This document shows, in pieces, positions 6,442 to 11,167 of a stretch of 11,167 nucleotides of DNA. The translations under genes and the position numbers were made by a program. A model generated the notes under the pieces. It did not search any database. It saw nothing but the letters and a program-made list of their open reading frames with translations, and had not been told where the DNA came from. The DNA is taken from positions 1-11,167 of the forward strand of contig JBBAAW010000020.1 of the NCBI GenBank assembly GCA_041658075.1, read 5' to 3'. This DNA comes from JBBAAW01 sp041658075 (GTDB lineage Bacteria > Patescibacteriota > WWE3 > UBA101185 > UBA10185). Position 1 is the first letter of the stretch. The number at the start of each line of letters is the position of its first letter.

Positions 6442-7524
6442 TTATAAGTAATCTCTTAATCGTTTACTTCGGGTAGGATGACGGAGTTTTCTTAGGGCTT
6501 TAGCCTCAATTTGTCTTATTCTTTCTCTAGTCACACCAAATTCTTTACCAACTTCCTCCAAGGTTCGGGTTCTACCGTCCTTAAGGCCAAAGCGCAACTC
6601 AAGTACTTTTCTTTCTCTTGGGTTTAAGGTCTCTAAAACTTCTTCTAGTTGGCCCTTTAATAGTTCGTGGCTTGCAAATTCAAAAGGCGACATGGAAGCT
6701 TCGTCGGGAATAAATTCTTTAAGTCTGCTGTCTTCTTCTTTTCCTACGGGAGTTTCTATAGAAGTTGTGTCTTGAGAGATCTTTACAATTTCTTTAGCTT
6801 TTTCCGGCTCAATACCCATTTCCTTGGCAATCTCTTCCGAGGTGGGTGTGCGCTCCAGTTCTTGTTCCAGCTTTCTTTCCGTACGTTTAAATTTGTTCAT
6901 GGTTTCAATCATGTGTACGGGTATTCTTATAGTTCTGGCCTGATCCGCAATAGCTCTTGTTATAGCCTGCCTAATCCACCAGGTGGCGTAAGTAGAGAAT
7001 TTAAATCCGCGTTTCCAGTCAAACTTCTCTACTGCTCGCATAAGTCCAATATTTCCTTCTTGAATAAGGTCTAAAAATGAAAGTCCGCGACCCATATGTC
7101 GCTTGGCAATAGAAACCACAAGTCTCAAATTAGCTTGGGTTAATCTATGTTTAGCTTTTAAATTTCCTGCCGCTGATTTTTTAGCCAGATCAACTTCCTC
7201 CGGTCCGGTTAGCAAATTTACCTTTCCAATTTCCCGCAAATACATTCTTATTGGGTCTGTCGACACGGTTTTATCAAGCTTAATTTTAGAAAGATCAACC
7301 TCTTCTGCCTCCGCCTCTTTTTCTGCCACCGCGTCAAACACGGCAATTCCCTCTTCTATGAGTTTCTCGTAAAGGGAATCCAGTTCTTCTATGTTATCTT
7401 CGGCGTTAGGAAAAGCTTCCAAAATATCGGACTGATTCAGAAATCCCTGCTTTTTACCTCTGGCCACGAGCTTTTTTAGATTTTGTTCCCAAAGCTTGGG
7501 ATCTTTTTCAACTTTTTTTGTCAT
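6442..7524 (-). CDS. rpoD: Primary RNA polymerase sigma factor (sigma-70 / SigA)
   Basis: The housekeeping sigma factor, directing RNA polymerase to -35/-10 promoters. All main regions are present in 360 residues: a short region 1.1-like helical segment (about 8-60), an acidic linker with a Glu/Ala-rich stretch at 64-76, region 1.2 at 89-110 (DPIRMYLREIGKVNLLT), and region 2 with DLIQEGNIGLMRAVEKFD at 152-169. The melting and -10 recognition segment, STYATWWIRQAITRAIADQ, is at 177-195. Region 3 spans about 206-285, and region 4 has the -35 helix-turn-helix at about 321-347. There is no large non-conserved insertion as in E. coli, which matches the compact SigA type. The ATG overlaps the dnaG TGA as ATGA, with GAGG about 10 bases upstream inside dnaG. 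No compact terminator follows the stop. Confidence 0.98.
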   Translation of the reverse strand: MTKKVEKDPKLWEQNLKKLVARGKKQGFLNQSDILEAFPNAEDNIEELDSLYEKLIEEGIAVFDAVAEKEAEAEEVDLSKIKLDKTVSTDPIRMYLREIGKVNLLTGPEEVDLAKKSAAGNLKAKHRLTQANLRLVVSIAKRHMGRGLSFLDLIQEGNIGLMRAVEKFDWKRGFKFSTYATWWIRQAITRAIADQARTIRIPVHMIETMNKFKRTERKLEQELERTPTSEEIAKEMGIEPEKAKEIVKISQDTTSIETPVGKEEDSRLKEFIPDEASMSPFEFASHELLKGQLEEVLETLNPRERKVLELRFGLKDGRTRTLEEVGKEFGVTRERIRQIEAKALRKLRHPTRSKRLRDYL

Positions 7525-9278
7525 AAAGTAGTAGCCTCGGAAATCTCTTTAAACTCTTTAGTAAGCTTTCTTACTGTCTCCGCGTCGTCGCGTTTTTCCG
7601 CGTCGCGAATTTGGTAAGTTAAATTACTCATTTTTCTTTTATTTGACTCCTTTTTTACGCGTTTTATTGTTTCTGTTAGTTCTTTTATGTAATCCTCTTC
7701 GTTTTTATTAAAATCGCTCATGTCCCAAAGACTTAAATCACGCGCTTTAACTAGATCTTGCTCCGTGAGCCCCTCAATAAAAGATTTTACGCTCAAATCA
7801 CTCTGTTTTTCAATATAATTTAATAGTTTGCTGTAAACACTGGAATTTTGGCTTTGCGGTAGGTCTTCTGCGGTGAGATTTTGCAGTATTTCTTTGGATT
7901 TGTCAAGTTTATCCTGAGTAAAAAGAAGGGCTAAAAGATAGTCCTGCGGGGATTTTACTGTATTTAAAGAAATTGATGCATCAATTTGAGTTTTCATTTT
8001 CTCTTGATCGTGGTTTTGCATATACTCGAGTATTGAATCCGGGCTAACAGTTAGCTTATCGCCTAGAATTTGGGCATAGTGGCTTTTTAAGGCGGGGTTT
8101 GGTGACCTGGAAAGAAAGCTACAAACTTCCTCCATGATTTTCTTTTTTCCTATGGCGGTTTTTCCATCATTTTTTGATTCGATTACTCTGATAACAAAAT
8201 CGTAGGCGGGTAGGGCGTTAGCCAGCATGTTCTTAACTCCGTCGTTGCCGGTTTTTGCCAAATCGTCAATGTCCTTGCTACCTTCAGGTAACACTGCTAC
8301 TTTAGGGTTAAGATCCAGTTGAGCACACAGGTCTATGGCGCGAAGAGTTGCGTTTACGCCCGCATTATCGGAGTCAAAACAAAATGTTAAATCTTTAGTA
8401 TAACGGGAAATAATTTTTAAGTGGGGCATAGTAAGGGCGGTTCCGCAAGTGGCCACGATGTTACTAACGTCGACCTGATAGGCGCTTATAGCGTCCATGT
8501 AGCCTTCCACGATTACTGCCCCTACAGTTTTTATTTCCATGCGTGTTTTATTAAGTCCAAATAGAAAGTTCTCTTTATGAAAAATTGATGTTTCTTGGGT
8601 GTTTAAATATTTTGGTTCTCTATCGGTGGTTGTTCGTCCGCCAAATCCCAGAACTTTCCCATCAATTCCCGTTAAGGGAAATATGATTCTTCCTCTAAAT
8701 TTGTCGTTGGACTTTCTTTCAAACTTGTCGGGCATGATTACTCCCGCCCGCAGCAGATCCTTTTCCTGGTAGCCTTTTTTTAACATAAAATCCAGTAAGG
8801 ACGACCATGAGTTAGGAGCGTAACCAAGTTCCCAGTCGTTAATAGTTTTTAAGGTCAACTTTCTCTTGTCCAACAAGTAATCTAACGCGGATTTTCCAAC
8901 CTGATGTTTGGTTAAGATGTAATGGTAAAACTTCTTGGTTACCTCGTTGATTTCAAAAAGAATACTCTTGTTTCCCTCGACGTTTTCGTTACGGGAGAAC
9001 TCTTTTAGCTTTACTCCCGCGCGTTCCGCCAGAGTTTCTAAAGCTTGTCTAAAATCGTAACCCTCCATTTTTTCCACAAAGGAGAACATATCGCCTGCCT
9101 CGTTACACCCAAAGCACTTAAAAATCTGCAATTCTTGATTGACCATGAATGAGGGAGTTTTCTCGCCGTGAAAAGGGCAGAGCCCCTTGTAATTTTTGCC
9201 TGACTTTTTTAGGGAAACATACTGTCCCACAATGTCCACAATATCTAGTTTTTGCTTGATGTCTTCAATTTCCGTCAT
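7521..9278 (-). CDS. dnaG: DNA primase
   Basis: Synthesises RNA primers for chromosome replication and works with the replicative helicase. The N-terminal CHC2 zinc ribbon has ligands Cys34, His37, Cys55 and Cys58. The RNA-polymerase core follows with FRGRIIFPLTGIDGKVLGFGGR: the basic motif is at about 194-200 and GFGGR at 211-215. The TOPRIM segment has Glu258 in VEGYMD at 257-262, then the Asp pair in FDSDNAG (302, 304) for metal binding. The last 160 or so residues are helical and charged, as expected for the helicase-binding domain, but are not recognisable in detail. The 585-residue length is normal. It is the first gene of dnaG-rpoD, the conserved macromolecular-synthesis pair; rpsU, often upstream in other bacteria, is absent and pyrG is divergent instead. 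The ATG sits directly after a candidate promoter, without a convincing leader. Confidence 0.98.
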   Translation of the reverse strand: MTEIEDIKQKLDIVDIVGQYVSLKKSGKNYKGLCPFHGEKTPSFMVNQELQIFKCFGCNEAGDMFSFVEKMEGYDFRQALETLAERAGVKLKEFSRNENVEGNKSILFEINEVTKKFYHYILTKHQVGKSALDYLLDKRKLTLKTINDWELGYAPNSWSSLLDFMLKKGYQEKDLLRAGVIMPDKFERKSNDKFRGRIIFPLTGIDGKVLGFGGRTTTDREPKYLNTQETSIFHKENFLFGLNKTRMEIKTVGAVIVEGYMDAISAYQVDVSNIVATCGTALTMPHLKIISRYTKDLTFCFDSDNAGVNATLRAIDLCAQLDLNPKVAVLPEGSKDIDDLAKTGNDGVKNMLANALPAYDFVIRVIESKNDGKTAIGKKKIMEEVCSFLSRSPNPALKSHYAQILGDKLTVSPDSILEYMQNHDQEKMKTQIDASISLNTVKSPQDYLLALLFTQDKLDKSKEILQNLTAEDLPQSQNSSVYSKLLNYIEKQSDLSVKSFIEGLTEQDLVKARDLSLWDMSDFNKNEEDYIKELTETIKRVKKESNKRKMSNLTYQIRDAEKRDDAETVRKLTKEFKEISEATTL

Positions 9279-9285
9279 CCAGCCT

Positions 9286-9314
9286 CTTATACCAGTTTTT
9301 TGGCTTTACTGCAA
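9286..9314 (-). promoter_or_regulatory. Promoter candidate for dnaG-rpoD, leaderless spacing
   Basis: On the minus strand: TTGCAG (9314-9309, weak -35), a 17-base spacer ending in TGG, then TATAAG (9291-9286, five of six to TATAAT with the TGn extended -10). Transcription would begin near 9279-9280, one or two bases from the ATG at 9278. AGAGG just before the start could serve as a ribosome binding site only if transcription began further upstream. Confidence 0.55.
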
Positions 9315-9350
9315 TTCTACTCTTGCTTTTCTTGTGCGGACTATGTAAAA

Positions 9351-11036
9351 ATGACAGATGAACTTATGACTAACACTAAGTACATTTTTGTATCAGGAGG
9401 AGTAATTTCCGGGCTCGGTAAAGGTATCACTACTGCGTCGCTTTCCCTTCTTTTTAAGTCATGTGGGTATAAAGTAGCTCCGCTAAAGTCGGACATGTAC
9501 TTAAATATTGACGCAGGAACTATGAATCCTCTTGAACACGGAGAGGTTTTTGTCACAGATGACGGGATGGAAACGGACGAGGATCTTGGTCACTATGAGA
9601 GGTTTTTAAACCAAAGCCTTTCGGGTAAGAAAAACTATTTAACCATGGGGCAAATTTACAACGATGTTATAAAGCGCGAGCGGGCCCTTGATTACAAAGG
9701 AAAATGCGTGGAGGGGCATATTCATGTTCCCGAGGAAATTATAAGACGAGTCAAAGAAGTGGGTAGGGGTAATGATGTGGTGATTGTTGAGGTGGGTGGG
9801 ACGGTGGGTGAGTATCAAAATGTAATGTTTTATGAGGCTATTCGCCGTTTGATGCACCAAAACCCGGACGATACAACGTTAGTTCATCTAGTTTATTTGC
9901 CTGTTCCTAAGTTTTTGGGGGAGATGAAGAGTAAACCTGCCCAAACTTCGATTTATGAGTTGTATAAATTGGGGATTCATCCGGATTTTGTGGTTTGCCG
10001 GAGCGAGATCGGCATTGACGATAAACGCAAGAAGACCATGTCTTTTAATACGGGCGTGCGGGAGGAAAATATTATTTCCGCGCCGGATTTGGATTGTGTT
10101 TATAAAGTACCTCTGGTGCTAAGAGATCAGGGATTCCATCTCAAGTTACAGAAAAGATTGGGGTTGGAGGAGAAGCCTTTACACCTGGGTGATTGGGAAA
10201 AGTTTGTGGAGGGGCTGGAGTTGGCAAAAAACAGCGGAAAAGAAATTAAAGTGGCTATTGCGGGAAAATACTTTGCTTCCGGAGACTATGTTTTGGAGGA
10301 TTCTTATATTTGTGTGGTTGAGGCGGTAAAGCATGCGTGTTGGAAGCTTGGGTTTAAGCCTTCGATTCAGTGGTTTAATATTGCGGACTTTGAAGACGAT
10401 AAAAAACGCGCCAAGTTGGAAACAACTATCAAAAACGAATATCACGGCATTATTATTCCTCAAGGATGGGGAAGTCGTGGGGTGGAAGGAAAGATTAAAG
10501 CTGTGGAATTTGCCCGCAAAGAAAAAATTCCGTTTTTAGGTTTGTGTTTTGGAATGCAAATGGCGGTTATTGAATATGCTAGAAATGTCTTGGGACTTAA
10601 AAACGCCAACACTTTAGAGGCCGATCCGGAGACCCCAGACCCGGTGATTTACATTATGCCTGATCAGGAAAAGTATCTTAAAGAAAGAAATTATGGCGGT
10701 ACTATTCGACTTGGCTCTTGGCCCTGCAAAATGTTAAAAGGATCAGTTATCGAGGAGAGCTATGCCAAATACGCGCCGGGTGACATTATCGACGGTCTTG
10801 TTAAAGAACGCCACCGTCACAGGTACGAAGTCAATAATGATTATAAAAAAGCTTTGGCGGATGCCGGTTTAGTCTTTAGTGGAACATCACCGGATGGAAA
10901 ATTAGCAGAAGTCGTGGAGCTCTCGCAATCGGTTCATCCATTCTTTGTAGGGGCGCAATTTCATCCCGAATATAAATCACGTCCGTTGTCCCCACACCCT
11001 TTATTCTGTTCCTTTATCGAAGCTTGTTTGAAGTAG
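9351..11036 (+). CDS. pyrG: CTP synthase (glutamine-hydrolysing)
   Basis: Makes CTP from UTP, ATP and glutamine, the last step of cytidine nucleotide synthesis. With the ATG at 9351 it has 561 residues. An ATG at 9366 (556 residues) is an equal candidate, since homologues start close to KYIFVSGG; neither has a clear ribosome binding site. An ATG at 9252 in the same frame would lie opposite dnaG coding sequence and is rejected. The amidoligase half has the P-loop SGLGKG at 20-25, HGEVFVTDDG at 63-72, GGTVGEYQN at 149-157 (many homologues have GDIES after GGTV) and the UTP-site KSKPAQTS at 193-200. The glutaminase half has Cys399 in GLCFGMQ, His538 and Glu540 in FHPEY. The oxyanion segment reads PQGWGSRG at 370-377, where PGGFG is usual. 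It is divergent from dnaG with 72 bases between. Confidence 0.97.
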   Translation: MTDELMTNTKYIFVSGGVISGLGKGITTASLSLLFKSCGYKVAPLKSDMYLNIDAGTMNPLEHGEVFVTDDGMETDEDLGHYERFLNQSLSGKKNYLTMGQIYNDVIKRERALDYKGKCVEGHIHVPEEIIRRVKEVGRGNDVVIVEVGGTVGEYQNVMFYEAIRRLMHQNPDDTTLVHLVYLPVPKFLGEMKSKPAQTSIYELYKLGIHPDFVVCRSEIGIDDKRKKTMSFNTGVREENIISAPDLDCVYKVPLVLRDQGFHLKLQKRLGLEEKPLHLGDWEKFVEGLELAKNSGKEIKVAIAGKYFASGDYVLEDSYICVVEAVKHACWKLGFKPSIQWFNIADFEDDKKRAKLETTIKNEYHGIIIPQGWGSRGVEGKIKAVEFARKEKIPFLGLCFGMQMAVIEYARNVLGLKNANTLEADPETPDPVIYIMPDQEKYLKERNYGGTIRLGSWPCKMLKGSVIEESYAKYAPGDIIDGLVKERHRHRYEVNNDYKKALADAGLVFSGTSPDGKLAEVVELSQSVHPFFVGAQFHPEYKSRPLSPHPLFCSFIEACLK

Positions 11037-11166
11037 GCTTCAAATTACTTTCTGCGTTTGTCATAGAAGAACTAAATCTTGCGAATTCAAAGAACAAGAC
11101 GGTAAACAAAGCGATCATTGCTATTGGGGCAAGTGTGGATACCCAATTTCTTTTACCTGGTTTATA
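11014..11166 (-). CDS. C-terminal end of a membrane protein entering from the right edge
   Basis: The minus strand is open from the window edge to a TAA at 11016-11014, giving 50 residues of a 5'-truncated product. The other minus frames and the plus frames over 11040-11167 carry stops. The visible part has a basic lead-in (YKPGKRNW), one strong hydrophobic segment (STLAPIAMIALFTVLFFEF) and a polar Ser/Asn-rich tail of about 20 residues. That is the pattern of a single-pass or last-transmembrane segment. It would overlap the 3' end of pyrG by 23 bases in convergent orientation. The family cannot be told from this fragment. The hydrophobic run argues for a real gene, but it is short and the overlap is unusual. 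Confidence 0.45.
   Translation of the reverse strand, partial: YKPGKRNWVSTLAPIAMIALFTVLFFEFARFSSSMTNAESNLKPTSNKLR
11027..11044 (+). terminator. Possible pyrG terminator hairpin spanning the stop codon
   Basis: TTTGAAG (11027-11033) and CTTCAAA (11038-11044) are perfect inverted arms of 7 bases around TAGG, so the pyrG TAG sits in the loop. The following TTACTTTCTG is only moderately T-rich, so efficiency as an intrinsic terminator is doubtful. It also lies inside the minus-strand partial gene. Confidence 0.35.
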
Positions 11167-11167
11167 T

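Noticed and set aside
9252..9350. Upstream start for pyrG at 9252 giving 594 residues
   Set aside because: The extra 33 residues lie opposite the dnaG start and its promoter, are Cys/Phe/Ser-rich and unlike any CTP synthase N-terminus.
1..11167. CRISPR arrays, prophage, transposase or toxin-antitoxin genes
   Set aside because: No regularly spaced repeats, integrase, transposase or small paired genes were seen; the gene content is core metabolism and information processing.

Overview
The window looks like a piece of a streamlined bacterial chromosome, most likely from the Candidate Phyla Radiation (Patescibacteria; Microgenomates/Katanobacteria-like). That placement is inferred from protein character only: a very compact glucose-6-phosphate isomerase, a CTP synthase with divergent active-site loops, a shortened thioredoxin, tight gene packing and little intergenic DNA. 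UGA acts as stop at the natural C-termini of five genes (gap, the thioredoxin gene, the SIMPL gene, pgi, dnaG). This argues against the UGA=Gly code of Gracilibacteria/Absconditabacteria. Base composition is moderate, a little AT-rich by eye, and fairly even.

Layout: (1) 3-2270 (+) is a large, hydrophilic, unrecognised protein, open at the left edge. (2) 3635-2284 (-) is a thioredoxin-family gene coupled by an ATGA overlap to an NAD-type glyceraldehyde-3-phosphate dehydrogenase. (3) 3711-6076 (+) starts divergently: an RDD-family membrane protein, a membrane-anchored SIMPL-domain protein, and pgi, which overlaps the SIMPL gene by ATGA. (4) 6077-6441 has no convincing protein gene, but carries a strong long-range stem enclosing further hairpins, whose G-U pairs favour a plus-strand RNA of about 207 nt. 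(5) 9278-6442 (-) is dnaG then rpoD, again coupled by ATGA; this is the bacterial macromolecular-synthesis pair without rpsU. (6) 9351-11036 (+) is pyrG, divergent from dnaG. (7) A membrane-protein C-terminus enters on the minus strand from the right edge and overlaps the end of pyrG.

Functionally this is mostly core metabolism and information processing: two glycolytic enzymes in adjacent divergent operons, the replication primase with the housekeeping sigma factor, and the CTP-forming enzyme. The two minus-strand operons (thioredoxin-gap and dnaG-rpoD) both have a candidate -35/-10 pair with a 17-base spacer, placed so that transcription would begin within a base or two of the ATG. That suggests leaderless mRNAs for operon-first genes, while the RDD and SIMPL genes have clear Shine-Dalgarno sequences.

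The least explained items are the structured element at 6157-6363 and the large unknown protein at the left edge.
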